From: Euphorbia lathyris
Lineage: Eukaryota > Streptophyta > Magnoliopsida > Malpighiales > Euphorbiaceae
Assembly (NCBI RefSeq): GCF_963576675.1
Contig: NC_088916.1
Span: forward strand, 11,446,501 to 11,510,500
DNA: 64,000 nt
Reading direction: 5' to 3'
Shown: piece after piece, positions 11,161 through 27,232 of the stretch
How positions within the stretch are numbered: the first letter of the stretch is position 1
Layout of the letters: each line of letters opens with the position of its first letter
Program-made: the position numbers and the translations under genes
The notes under the pieces: generated by a model
The model's input: only the letters and a program-made list of their open reading frames with translations
What the model was told of the DNA's origin: nothing
Databases searched by the model: none

Positions 11161-11735
11161 TTTTTTTTTTGAAGCAAACCCAGAAATATCATTGAATAAG
11201 ATCAGTAGCCAATACATCAGAAAGAAAGGATGGTGGACAGTCCCACACTCCATGAATAGACTTTGATCTAACTGCCTTAGCTAAACCGTGGGCAGCTAGA
11301 TTCGCTGAACGTTTAACAAATGAGATAGAAACAGAATCTAAATCTCTAAGCAAACTTCGATAGACCAATATAATATCAGAAAGATAAGAGAAACCGGCAA
11401 TTTGATTGTTAATGGCATTGACAACCACCAAATAGTCAGACCTGATATCCACATGGTGAAAATTATAAAGCTTCAACCAACTAAGAGCTTCCTTGATAGA
11501 GAGGGCCTCGGCTAAAAACGAATCAACAATCCCATCCAACGCACCATGTTTAGCAGCAATGCAAATACCAAGATGATTCCGAATAACAAACGTATACGAA
11601 CAGTAGTTCCCAAGAATGAACACCCTGGCATCAACATTGCAGGCACGAAATGACTCAGTAGGTAACAACCATCTAGACGATATAGACTGCGAAGAAATAG
11701 AAGACTTTGCCTTTAATTCTTGCGCCTTATTCGAG
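11161..11735 (-). mobile_element. 5'-truncated LINE with RNase H domain
   Basis: An insertion flanked by TCTCAT (11155-11160 and 11736-11741) begins on the minus strand at 11735 and ends in a poly-A, seen as T run 11161-11171. The related spacer near 15130 has no insertion. An open frame, continuous from the truncated 5' end to a stop at 11189-11191, encodes the C-terminal RNase H-like domain typical of plant L1-type ORF2 (motifs RSDYLVV and KRSANLAAHGLA). The encoded piece of about 175 residues is only the end of ORF2, so it cannot move on its own. Confidence 0.85.
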
Positions 11736-11741
11736 TCTCAT

Positions 11742-12029
11742 AATTGATCTCTTATTACTCATACTTTTATTTTTATTTTTTCCATCTACTTATAATCATT
11801 ATCTTTATAGTTAGTTTTCATTCTTTGTTTAATTTCATCATACCTAATTTATCTTAGTTACCTGTTTTTGCATATAATCAAATATAATTAGTTTATAAGT
11901 AGTATATAATTTTATGAATTCAATAATATTTATATATAAAAACTTTAGTACATTAACAAATCATCTAAAAAGGTAATGTATAATTAGTGTATTGCATGAG
12001 ATTTCAAACTAGTTTAGTATATATTTTAC
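11742..12029. other. LHT unit spacer, non-coding
   Basis: AT-rich DNA that matches 15140-15427 in the next unit. It marks the tandem origin of the two units. No gene was seen. Confidence 0.6.
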
Positions 12030-12030
12030 A

Positions 12031-12553
12031 GTGTTGTAAAAGTTGTTAGACGCTAGTCTGACGGGTAAGACCTCCAAAGATCAATCAGTGATTAATTAGG
12101 AATTAATCGAATTTGTATTTTTCTATTTTTTTAGATTTATATTAAATAAATATTATCTAAACACATTTAAAATATAAATGATACTATCTAAAAATATAAA
12201 TATTAATATACTTAATAGTTATTACTTAATAGGGTGTCCGCTATGGTTACTTTGTTTTTTACAAAGTACCGTTACTTGGTGTGGTTTTCACCATTGTATA
12301 CCTACTTAATAGTAGTGACATAAATATAATATGTAATAAACATAATATATAAGTATAAATATAAACATAAATATAATAGTTGTGATATAAATATAATATA
12401 TAAACCGACTTTTTTTGACTTTTTCCGACTAACCCGACTTGTCTGACTTATCCGCATTGTTCAATTTATCCCGATCTAAACCGCATAGGTAGCAGAAAAT
12501 CGGACTCCCGACTTATGCCGACCATTTATACAAAATCGGGCGGTGTACAACAC
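12031..12553. mobile_element. hAT-like MITE in LHT unit B
   Basis: Starts CAGTGTTGTAAAAG and ends at ACAACACTG, with ATTAATCG-rich subterminal DNA. The same element lies at 15428-16404 and a truncated one before 8739. The terminal CAGTG and inverted TTGTAAAA blocks suggest a hAT-like origin. The target duplication is imperfect (ATTTTACA versus ATTTCATA). Confidence 0.55.
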
Positions 12554-13090
12554 TGATATTTCATACATGTGTAATTATTTCCTCTCGCAATAATAAAATT
12601 TAAAATATATATGTTTCTTAGAGACACCAAAAGCTATAAAGTGCTAAATGGAATATATGGCCACAAAATCTCATCTTATTAAAAATGTAGAGGACATTAA
12701 AATTTTTACATATTGCAAAAATATGTGAAAATTCAAAGGTTAAATTGAATAAAATACATCACTATAACCTATTGCAACCATTACATTAATTTGGAGAAAC
12801 TTAAAAAACTGTCTTCTCTCTCTCCTTCCAACTGTGGGACCAAATTTAACCTTCTTATTTTCATTAGACTTGATATAATTAGTTCCTAAATCTAATTAAA
12901 AATACCTCTATCTAGCTAAATAGAAAAAATTACAAAGAAATAAATTAAAAATAAACCTAATGAAGACGATAAGCTTCGATTTTGCTGATAATATTGCAAT
13001 TTCCCCAATAAAATCGTATGCATCTCTCTTCATATTAAACGTTATCTTTCTCGTCCTCACTCAAGGGCGTGTTTGATACAAAAAATTCGT
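12554..13090 (-). other. 3' flank of LHT partial copy B with exons 6-7 deleted
   Basis: This matches the 3' downstream DNA of the intact LHT gene up to CTCACTCA (about 13063), then jumps to the intron 5 sequence AGGGCGTG. Exons 6 and 7 are missing from this unit. A second deletion near 13195 removes exons 5 and 4. Confidence 0.65.
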
Positions 13091-13371
13091 AAATTTCCAT
13101 TCTTTCGGCCTTTAATCTACCAGATTTAATTGAGAGAGGATATTCCACCTCAAAGTACACTAGGCTCAAAATGAGTAATCGAATAAATTATATATTTATT
13201 CGAAAATGAAATATTGTTATTCACATTTTTATTTTTGGTTACTTAAGGGGTTAAATGAAATCACTTGAAATCACTTGAAACCATTAGAAATCATTTGAAA
13301 GTCAGGATGAAATCACTTGAAACCATTTGAAATCACTAGAAATTCAGGACAAAAATGGTAAGCGAATATCC

Positions 13372-13919
13372 GGAAGCTCCCGAGGACATGGAAGAAAACC
13401 ATGAGATTAGCAGTAGCAATAAGCCAAAGCGGCTTTTTTCGAGCGAAATAATAACATCATCCTCCACCTAGTTTCCGAAAGCCCAAAACCCCGAAATGGA
13501 CTCACAACTATAGCAAATAACAACAATGACATAAGCAAGAACAACACCTTTCCACATCGATTTCTTTGAAGGATTCTCCAGAGTAGGTAATTCACAAGAT
13601 ATGTGGCTTGAATTTCAAGAACTACACTATGTCCTGCAAATGCAAACACAATAGTTCGAATGCATCAAAAATTATTCCTGCTCTTGTATGTGATCTAACA
13701 CCATAAGTTGTTGGGTGGCTCTCTACACCGTGCAGCATAGAAGTAACATACGCCACCATCGAATACCCGAAGGACATGATTGCAGCAATAAAGGAAACAC
13801 AACTTAGTGAATTGAAATTTCGGGTTTGAGAAATGCCTAATTGAAGAACTGTGAAAAAGATGATAAAGTAGGCTTGTCTAATGGTATTGAAAGTATGTGG
13901 AGCTATGAGATCACAAAAT
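13372..13919 (-). pseudogene. LHT-like partial copy B (exon 3 only)
   Basis: Corresponds to most of exon 3 of the intact gene, including the stretch encoding EIQAT and the following membrane segments. The exon 3 donor is destroyed (CCGGAT where the intact gene has CCAGGT). There are several frame-breaking changes. At 13911-13919 the copy switches from exon 3 to intron 4 sequence at a shared TCACAAAAT, a microhomology junction. Confidence 0.8.
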
Positions 13920-14010
13920 ATGGCATCAAGTATTTAGCAAAGTAGTTTTATAAATAAAGTGAAATCAATTGAAATAATTAAAAAAAGGAGGGATACAAAT
14001 TGATACATAC

Positions 14011-14565
14011 CTACGTATATACTAGTCCGACCAATAAGGCGAAGACGAATTCCGGGAGTGAAATGCATATTCGTCACCAAAGTTGACTCAAGAAGATCAA
14101 ACATGAGTATGGAGAATACCTATGATATAAAAATGAAATATTGTTCTTCATATTTTTATTTTTGGTTACTTAAGGTAATAAACGAAATCAGTTGAAACCA
14201 TTTGAAATCACTTGAAACCATTTAAAATTAAGGACAAAATCACTTGAAATCATTTGAAATCACTTGAAACCACTTGAAACCATATGAAATCATTTGAACT
14301 TCAGTACGAAAATGGTAATCGTATACCTGGAAGCTTCCGAGGACATTGAAGAAAACCATGAGATTAGCAACATCAATAAGCCAAAGCGGCTTTTCGAGCA
14401 AAATAAGAACATCATCCTCCACCTGATTTTCGAAAGCCCAAAACCCCGAAATGGACACACAACTATAGAAGATGACAACAATGACATAAGCAAGAACAAC
14501 ACCTTTCCACATGGGTTTCTTTAAAGGTTTCTCCGGAGTAGTCAATTCACAAGATATGTGACTTG
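14011..14565 (-). pseudogene. LHT-like partial copy C (exon 4 and 3' part of exon 3)
   Basis: Exon 4 equivalent (14119-14011) keeps its length plus a 3-nt insertion. Exon 3 equivalent ends at 14327 with an intact CAG|GT donor. Upstream, exon 3 stops near 14565, where it joins the same spacer sequence found next to copy A. No 5' exons are present. Together with copy B it shows that one ancestral unit was broken and refused. Confidence 0.8.
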
Positions 14566-14840
14566 AATTAACAACCCCATGAATTAGCCCACTTCAATTT
14601 TTATGATTTTTTCTTTATCTTAATTCTACTTTGAAAAAACCATAGACTAAAATCTAACCAATTCAATTTACAAATAGTTTTAATCAAGCACATTTTGGAC
14701 ATTTTTATATATTTTTTTATACAAAAACCAACCATCATTGTATGACTAGGTAAAGGTAATTTTTTTTGTCTAATCATCTTAATTCTTTATCCAATTACTC
14801 TCATGTCAGTTTGATTTTGTTTTTGGCGTTTCATTTCTAA

Positions 14841-15119
14841 ATGATTTACAATTCAACATCTGCATCGATTTTGAACATGAGGTGTCCTTCTCTCTCGGAT
14901 TTCAATATGCATTCTAATGTTTCAGATTCATATTTTTCTTTGAATTTCTCCACTCCTTCTCTACCCGAATTATATATCACTGATAGATGTGTAGTTATCT
15001 GTTGTTATTTAGGTCTAGATGACTATAAGGATCCCAAAAGAGTGTGGTTCAAAATGCTATTATTAGTTGGGCTATCTCTACAAAACAAGGAGTGTGAATA
15101 CTCCAGTCGTTGTCAATAA
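14841..15119 (+). other. Spacer open reading frame, copy 2 (92 codons), probably not a gene
   Basis: The counterpart of 10864-11145 in the next unit, also open from ATG to TAA. It is listed because two copies kept the frame despite a 3-nt indel, but most substitutions change the amino acid. No domain is recognised. Confidence 0.3.
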
Positions 15120-15427
15120 CAACTGTTTTCTCACAATTTTCTTTGTATTACTTATACTTTTTGCTTTTTTCTATCTGCCTATAATCATTAACTTCACCAT
15201 TAGCTTTGATTCTTTCTTTAATTTCATCATACTTAATTTATCTTAAGTTTGCACTTGTTTTTGTAGACATGTAATCAAATATAATTAGTTTATAATTAGT
15301 ATGTAATTTTATGAATTCAATAATATTTATACATAAAAACTTTAGTACATTAACAAATCATCTAAAAAGTTAATGTGTAATTAGTGCATTGCATGAGATT
15401 TCAAACTAGTTTAGTATATATTTCATA

Positions 15428-16404
15428 GTGTTGTAAAAGTCGTTAGGTGCTAGTCGAGGATTAATCGGGAATTAATCAGATTTGTATTTTTCTATTTTTT
15501 TAGATTTATATTAAATAAATATTATATAAACACATTTAAAATATAAATGATACTACCTAAAAATAATAAATATTAATATACTTAATAGTTGTGACATAAA
15601 TATAAGGGGAAAGTTCAAATAAAACCCCTGTGGTTTCACTAATTTTCAAATAAAGGACTGTGATTTACTTTTTGTCAAAACGAGGACTGAGGTTTCGCAC
15701 TTTAATAATACTATTAAAACTATCTTTAACGACCTGAAAATGAAAATTTTCAAGAATTAAAGTTGTTCAATGTCATATTTTCTATGGAACTACATTTTCG
15801 ATTTTAGAAAATCATCTTTTTTGGAACTTTCTCTCTCTAAACATTAACTTTCTATCTCTTTACCAAACATCATCTAAATAATCTCGAAATAAAAAAGTTG
15901 AAGAATTAAAGTTACTTAGAATATTAGTAGTTCTTAAAATATGTCATTTTTGAAGTTGTTAAGGGTGATTTTAATAGTAGCAATCGAAAAAGTCCTTATT
16001 TTGTTAAAGTTGAAAACCTCAGTCCTCGTTTTGACAAAAAGTACACCACAGTCCTTTATCTGAAAATTAGTGAAACCACATGGGTTTTATTTGAACTTTA
16101 CCCTAAATATAATATGTAATAAACATAATAGGTAAATGTAAATATAAACATAAATATAATAGTTGTGATATAAATATAATATATAAGCTGACTTTTTTTT
16201 TACTTTTTCGACTTTTTATGATTTTTCCGCCTAACCCGACTTGTTCGCCTTGTCAGACTTGTCCGATTTATCCCGATTTGAACCGCATAGGTAGCAGAAA
16301 ATCGGGTTCCTAATCTATACCGACCATTTATACAAAATCGAGCGGTGTTGTAAAAATCACCGATATATCGGTCGACTTGACCGATTTTTACAACACTGAC
16401 ATTT
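15428..16404. mobile_element. hAT-like MITE in the intact LHT unit, with nested MULE MITE
   Basis: The same family as 12031-12553, enlarged by a 498-bp insertion. The right end is TTTTTACAACACTG, with an internal GATATATCGGTCGACTTGACC block. Flanking ATTTCATA occurs on both sides, offset by a few bases, and may be an 8-bp target duplication. Confidence 0.6.
15606..16103. mobile_element. MULE-type MITE with 9-bp target duplication
   Basis: Starts GGGGAAAGTTCAAATAAAAC and ends with the inverted GTTTTATTTGAACTTTACCC; the inverted repeats run about 90 bp inward. The 9-bp flank TAAATATAA is present on both sides (15597-15605 and 16104-16112), while the matching site near 12330 is empty. 9-bp duplications and long inverted repeats point to the Mutator superfamily. 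Confidence 0.85.
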
Positions 16405-16948
16405 CATACATGTAATTATTTCCTCTCGCAATAATAGAATTTAAAATATATCTCACTTAGAAACACAAAAAGCTATAAAGTGCTAAATTGAATATATGGC
16501 AACAAAATCTCATCTTATTAAAAATGTAGATGACATTAAAATTTTTACATATTGCAAAAATATGTAAAAATTCAAAGGTTGAGTGAATATAATACATCAC
16601 TATAACCTATTGCAACCATTACATTAATTTGAAGAAACTTAAAAAACTGTCTTCTCTCTCTCCTTCTAACTCTGGAACCAAATTTAACCTTCTAATTTTC
16701 ATTAGACTTGGTATAATTAGTTCCTAAATCTAATTAAAAATACCTCTATCTAGCTAAATAGAAAAAATTACAAAGAAATAAATTAAAAATAAACCTAATG
16801 AAGACGACAAGGTTCGATTTTGCTGATAATACTGCAATTTCCCCAATAAAATCTTATGCATCTCTCTTTATATTAAACGTTATCTTCCTCGTCCTCACTC
16901 AATAATGTTGAGAGGAAATTTAAACCTTGTCGCAGACCGAGTTAGCTA

Positions 16949-20895
<3,947 letters not shown>

Positions 20896-21828
20896 TGATT
20901 TTTCTTCTTTTTCTTCTTTTTTTGATGAAATAGTGTAGGAAGTAGCTAGTGAAAGAGTCTCAGAAATGGAGTAATTTATTTACTGAGTGAAGTGATTATT
21001 TGGGATCCAAAATTTATGGATGTTGAATCAGTCATACTGATTTATTAGTAAACAGTTTAATTAATTAAAGATTAAATCTATAATAGATTCTAATTTATCC
21101 TAATCCATCCACACTGAGAGATCTTAGGAGCAGTAATAGAGTTGGATAAGAAGTTAAATACAAGGCTTAATCTGAATTTGGATTTATCCAACAGTCTTTG
21201 ATTTTGAAACATGTTAATCTAACTAATTTTGTAATTAGTCAATATCCTGTAATAATAATAATAATAAAAATAATAAATCCATCAACAGATTTATTTTTTT
21301 TTATTTTTGTTAGAGTTTGATTTGTTTTTCAAAGAAGATTTGGACGTAAACTATAATTTTCAAAATTTCTTAAAGTAGATCCAAATTAGTTAAGCAAAAT
21401 ATATTTACATGGTTAAACTTTAATAATTTGCCCTCAAAACTTTTAAATGTCGATTAATATTTTCATCTTTGGGTTTTTCCAAACTATAATCACTGCACTG
21501 CCGGTGGTTACAAAAATTTGGACAATGTCTATACCACATATAGTATAATAATCAAAATTAATCATATATTAATCCAAGTGAATAAGAATTGTCAGTTAAA
21601 ATTTTAAACACAAATTAACCCACGTATATCGATTTTCAATTATAATGTGTAGTTGCATTTTTTTAATATGCCAAGTGGCTCTGACGTGGCGTTGAGATGC
21701 CGCATCAGCAATTTCGGTGAAAAAAAGATAACTGAAAAATATTCATAGTGACTTTATTGAGATAAAAACAAACTGATTTTATTGAAACAAATTGAATTTT
21801 ATAACATTTTGAGGATATTTTCCAAACT
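20896..21828. other. LHT 5' leader/promoter and AT-rich intergenic DNA
   Basis: Just upstream of the LHT ATG (to about 21000) is a pyrimidine-rich leader with TTCTTC repeats on the minus strand. No clear TATA box was fixed. The rest is AT-rich without recognised features. Confidence 0.4.
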
Positions 21829-21846
21829 TTAATCACATCATATATT

Positions 21847-22018
21847 TATTTTTTTTAGAAACAAACTGATGCCTTTCAATTAAAACGAACAGGTTTGTAG
21901 ATCCTGCTCAAAAACAGCTATCAGCCAATGAGGCTTTACATTTGGAAAAAAAAAATTAGCATTGGAACGAGATTGCCTTACTACTGCATGAGCAGTCCCA
22001 TTCGCTAATCTAGGAACA
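21847..22018 (-). mobile_element. Short LINE fragment with 18-bp target duplication
   Basis: The insertion is flanked by the direct repeat TTAATCACATCATATATT (21829-21846 and 22019-22036). On the minus strand it encodes the end of a LINE RNase H domain (RLANGTAHAVVRQS) and ends toward 21847 in an A-rich tail, seen as T-rich DNA at 21848-21856. A 5'-truncated insertion of about 170 bp. Confidence 0.8.
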
Positions 22019-22036
22019 TTAATCACATCATATATT

Positions 22037-25000
22037 AATTACCCAACTCTCTCTAAAAACATCAAATCAACTCCAACAAATCTGATTAAAATAAGATAAT
22101 GTCTTAATTCATTAAACATATAAATAACCTCCTGAACGTAATAGTTCTCCATTATTAGTATTATATATTATATAGTAAGAAATCTGTAGTTGTATAAATT
22201 AGTTATAATTCATTCTTATGGTAATGAGTTATAACAAAGTAATTATATTAATTAACTAGTATATAAAAGGGAAATTTTAAAAAGTGCCCCGTTTTAAGAT
22301 TATATATAGCTATATACCACTTTTGATTTTAGTGTGATTATATTCGTTTTCACGTTTTTTTTCTCTCTTTCGTTCCATCTGTGTGATTCTTCTATGAGTT
22401 ATGTTTATCCTGCTTCGTTTCATCGGTGTGTTGAGTTGAATGTGTTTGTTGTTGTTGTTGTTTTTGGAGATTATGTAAATGTGTAAGAGAAATAAAAAAA
22501 AAAAAAAGTTATTTTTATCTTCGTTATAACATGAAGATGACGTTTTTAGGTCATCGAGTGGGAAGGTGTATAAAATGTCATTAGCAGAGTTAGCCGATGA
22601 CTTAGGGTGTTCCCCTACGTACCTCTTTTGAGTGTTGGAAAGAGGAAACAAGAAGATAAGAGTTGTGTATTAGTCAAAAAGAAGGGGGAGAAGGAAAAGA
22701 TGCAAGAGAACTTCTACGGTGTACTGGGTGTAATGGACTCAACCAATGAAAAAAGAGAAGCATGCTACCTCGTTGGGAAATGATTGATGTAAAGAAAAAA
22801 GTGCACATTTGTCATATTTATTGGTAAGGTCCAATGGACCGGCCGGGACCATAATAGAATTTCTCAAGATGCAGATGAAGCATAAGAAGTCTTTAGTGTA
22901 CATAAAGGGAAACATGTTCCACGAGGCAGGTATGTTGATTTTGCACTTTATTTACTGCTTTCTTTCTTTTTTTTTTGGTTGTGTTTTTTTGTATGATATA
23001 CATTTTTAAATTTAATTTTTTTTTGTTAATTAATAATTTTGGTTGGGTTTCATCCGCATTCTATAATCTGATGTAGAATTTGTTATTAATGTTTTTGTGA
23101 TATATATTGTTTATTTTTATTGGATGTTGTTATTTCTGGTTGGGGTTCACTCAGTTTCAACCAGTTTTACAGGAGGTAAGACTAGGTGAAACTGATGTAA
23201 ATTTATTTTTAATGTATTGTTATTGTATGATCTATATTGTTTATTTTTGTTGTTGGATTTTGTTGATTTCGGTTAGCCAATTACACAAGATGCGAAACTA
23301 GGTGAAAATGGGTGAAACTCATTGTAATTTATTTCAAACTGATGAACTTATTGTTAATGTTTTGTTATGATATATATATATTGTTTACATTTGTTGATTT
23401 TTGTTGTTGTTTTGTTATGTTTCACTTAGTTTCATCTAGTTTCATAAAAGGTGAAACTAATGTAAACTTTATTTTTTATGGATAATTTCGAAAAGAACCC
23501 TTTGTGGTTTCATGTTTTCACATATAAATCCCTTCGTTTTTTACAAAAAAAAAAAGGACTGAGATCGTTAATATTAGCAGAATCGTGAAAATTGACTGAT
23601 AGCATCAATTTTGCTTACATGTCAATGAGCATTTTTATTCATTTTTTCTTTTTTTGACTTGTTAAATGTCATAAATATATTCTATTTTATCATCTTCTTC
23701 TTCTCAATAGATAGAAATATATTTTTCCCGACCATAATGATGAATTCAGGTTGCATGTGCTCGGTATGTTGCAAGTGGATCCCGCGACGCACCGTATGGG
23801 ATCATAGACCAAAATCCAAACTCATTCCTATCAATTTTATAGCTCACTGTTAGCAGAGTGGTAATTGATCCACTTCACTTGTCCGCAACAACGTGTTCAC
23901 CGATTCACCCAATATACCTATATATGGCATCCTCTTAGGCGTATATCAAAGTGAACCAGATTCCACGTTGTTTGCTATTATGAAATCAGGTTTCGAGATA
24001 CTAGAGTTCTACACTTAGGAAGATCAATGACACGTCCGCCATGAATCTTTCGAGAGCGGATCGGTCTAGTCCCATATTGACCTACATCAATACGTACATG
24101 CATCCATATCTAACTATGCAAGTATTGCAATTGTATATTCAACACCATTACACATATAATGAATGTATAGACCTTTGGTTATATTCATTCCCCCGAATAG
24201 AATAGGCCTCATACAAGTTTATGATTATCAATCAACAGATACTTTATTCATGTTTACAGCACAAGATATAAATAGAGTGAATTAATGCCTTTATTCATAT
24301 AACACTGATACAAATTATTCAAACAATGTACATAATGTTTAATACATGGTCTAGAACCAATGCTTAAGAAGTAGGGCACATCAACATGGAAATGTTCTGC
24401 AAAATTACCAATGAGAGAGAGCTTAAGGAGAGAGAGAGAGAGCGCTTGAGGAGAGAGAAATAAAGTGTAAGATAGTGATTAGGTATGAAAAAAATTAAAA
24501 TTAAATTATAAAACAAATAAATATAAAGGTAAAAATACCCTTTTGACCTTTGACTGCCATTTTAACTTTTTTAACACTGCTAATCAGCTTTGACTATATT
24601 TGTTAACAGAATCAACATCAAAGTATATATTTATCAACTTTTAAACCATATAGTTTATGTTTGAAACTGCATAATTTATTTTTATACTTTTCTCTGTATA
24701 TTATAGAGTTAGAAATAAATAGTTATTCTAATCCCTATTTGATTTAACTATACCTAATGTAATTAGAAGGCTAATTTGCTAATAAAAGAAAACCAATATA
24801 TATTCCCCTAAGTGTAAAATTCGGCCAACACCCGAAATATTGCTTTGAGCTAGCTTTAATTTTCTCTCACAATTACACTTCACTCAAAACTTGTTCTTGC
24901 TTTCTTTTGTTCTTCATTCGAGATTCATGTGGATTACTGCTAGAGGCATTCTACTTTTGGGTGATAACAAGTTAAAATTGAATTACCGAATTGATCTAAG

Positions 25001-25406
25001 TTCATTCAAGCTTCCGTGGTACGCTCCATCAAAAGTAGATAACCTCAAAAAGGTAAATTTTTATGTTTTTTGAATTGTTCTAAATATTATTATTGAATAA
25101 CGAACGTATTCATTCATCGAGTTAAGGGAATAGTTTATAAAAATTTAAATATTCTGATGCGTATGTTATTCCCTAACATTGATATCAGAGTGGGATTACA
25201 TTATTCGGTGTAATTGAGCTAAAAATTAATTATTGAATTGTTGGAGGATTATGTTAATTTTTATAAAATTTTATTTTATAGGTTTTTGGAATTTGATTAG
25301 TAGCGTGGCTATTGACCTAATGTGTCGGGGTAAATTTGCTTCGTCCTCAAGCATGTGTATGTTTTCAATTTTTTTATTTTAAATTGGTTTCATAGGACAA
25401 GATTCT
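22037..25406. other. Intergenic DNA with degenerate repeats
   Basis: No gene could be supported. 22680-22930 has a protein-like stretch (frame from 22809) that I cannot assign. 23100-23470 has about three diverged copies of a roughly 130-bp unit containing GATATATATTGTTTA, TTGTTGTT and AGGTGAAACT. 23735-24250 is more GC-rich and looks like part of an unassigned old element. Confidence 0.4.
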
Positions 25407-26195
25407 TTGCTATGACGGGTAAATTACATACGTGATGTATAACTTTTACCTGTTATCACACTTTAGTGTACAACCTTTAATTTTGCACACTAAAATATAC
25501 AACCTTATGTTGACTTCCCACTAAAGTGTACAGCAGGTAAAAATGACTGGTCAACCCTGTTAACCACTTGATCAACATGACACCTCATCAATTTTCACTA
25601 CTTAAAAATTAAATGTGCTCCCTATATATTATTAAATTACTTTTATACCCTTGATAAAAATAAATTTCCCAATTCCATCTTTTCTATTTTTTCACATTTT
25701 CTCCCTAAACTTTATTTCTTTTAATCCATCCTCCCACTGATTATATATCTATCTCTCTCTAAAACCTCTCTCTCTCCTCTCTCCAGCTGCCATGGAAGTT
25801 GCTTCAAACTCAACTCCGACTGCTTTCCCGTGCCCGTGCCTCCGACGCCGCCGCTGACCTCATAAAAACAATATTCTCGAGTTACGAATCATCGAAATCT
25901 TCTTCCTACCAGTCGCCATTTCTCACCAAAAAACACACTCTGCACCTACCTTCCCAATTAAAACGAACACAATAATCACCAGATTCAATTGATCAATCAA
26001 ACATACATATCCATAAACTAATTCGAAAATTAGACCTTAGCAGACAAAGATAAGCTTCACAACTATTATAAGTGTCGAATCAAAAAGGTTTGCAGCATTC
26101 CAAATGGTAGAAAGAAGCAAAGAAACAAAAGAAACAAAGGAGGCAGAAGTTACCAGAAAAGAAATAAATTACTTTTCATAAGAAAATCAAACGAA

Positions 26196-26459
26196 ATGGC
26201 GTCTTCTCTTGCTCTCAGAAGAACCACCGCTTCTCCGCTGTTTCCCAAGCTGCTCAATCAGCTCCGATCTGCCTCTTCAGCTCCTTCTCTTTCTCGCTCT
26301 TTCAACACCAACGCTGAGCTCACAAACTTCGGACCAAATGATCTAGGAAACGTCGATGTTGAGCGCCGCTCCTCCGATCGCTTCCTCTCACGCCGCCGTG
26401 ACATCTCCCAGAAGAATACTCTGATTATAAAAGGTCGTCGAAATCCGATTAATAAATAA
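26196..26459 (+). pseudogene. Captured fragment of a mitochondrial small heat-shock protein gene
   Basis: The open frame of 87 codons starts MASSLALRRTTASPLFPKLL and continues with SFNTNAEL and VDVERRSSDRF. This is the Ala/Ser/Arg-rich mitochondrial targeting start typical of plant HSP23.6-type mitochondrial small heat-shock proteins (chaperones of the matrix). After the RRRD region it joins NTLIIKG, which resembles a segment from inside the alpha-crystallin domain, so the middle is missing. The rest of the chaperone domain is absent and the frame ends in TAA. It lies between the Pack-MULE arms, plus 340 bp of upstream sequence that may include the captured 5' leader. A chaperone function is not expected; the targeting peptide could still work if transcribed. 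Confidence 0.75.
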
Positions 26460-26913
26460 TTATCCAGTGGCCGTCGAAATTGGAAAATTCCTACCCCATG
26501 AAATCTCAGCGGCGGCGGAGGCACAGGCACGGGAAAGCAGTCGGAGTTGATTTTGAAGCAACTTCCATGGCAGGCGGAGAGAGGAGAGAGAGAGGGGTTT
26601 TAGAGAGAGATAGATATATAATCAGTGGGAGGATGGGTTAAAAGAAATAAAGTTTAGGGAGAAAATGTGAAAAAATAGAAAAGATGGAATTGGGAAATTT
26701 ATTTTTATCAAGGGTATAAAAGTAATTTAATAATATGTAGGGACCACATTTAATTTTTAAGTAGTGAAAATTGATGAGGTGTCACGTTGACCAAGTGGTT
26801 AACAGGGTTGACCGGTCATTTTTACCTGTTGTACACTTTAGTGTGAAGTCAACAGAAGGTTGTACATTTTAGTTTGCAAAATTAAAGGTTGTACACCAAA
26901 GTGTGATAACAGG

Positions 26914-27206
26914 TAATCTGGGAATGCGGAATAATGATCCGGGGCTCCGTCGGGGAGGTCCTGCCTTCTCGTGGATCGGCCCTGCGCGGGGATCGGTCCC
27001 TGCGGATATTCCGAAGATTAAGACAGTTAGTTATTCTTAGAGAGCTTTTTAATCTAGTGTGAGTGAAGTAGAGAGGGTTATGAGTTACCCGATCCATGCT
27101 TCTTCCTTTAATGGTCTATTTATATCGGACAGACTTGGGCCTGGGGGGCCCTCTGCTTCTCGAACGTTGGTGGGCCTCTTGGGCCTTAAGGTGATAATCC
27201 GAATCA
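26914..27206 (-). repeat. 3' LTR of the second gypsy element
   Basis: A 293-bp repeat matching 30563-30854. On the minus strand it starts TGATTCGG and ends CCCAGATTA, an unusual non-CA end. Confidence 0.9.
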
Positions 27207-27232
27207 AGTGGTCCCCCCCCCCCCCGACGATG

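Noticed and set aside
22310..22651. 113-codon minus-strand frame
   Set aside because: Low complexity (poly-Asn, poly-Phe, Lys/Arg/Glu runs) arising from simple repeats.
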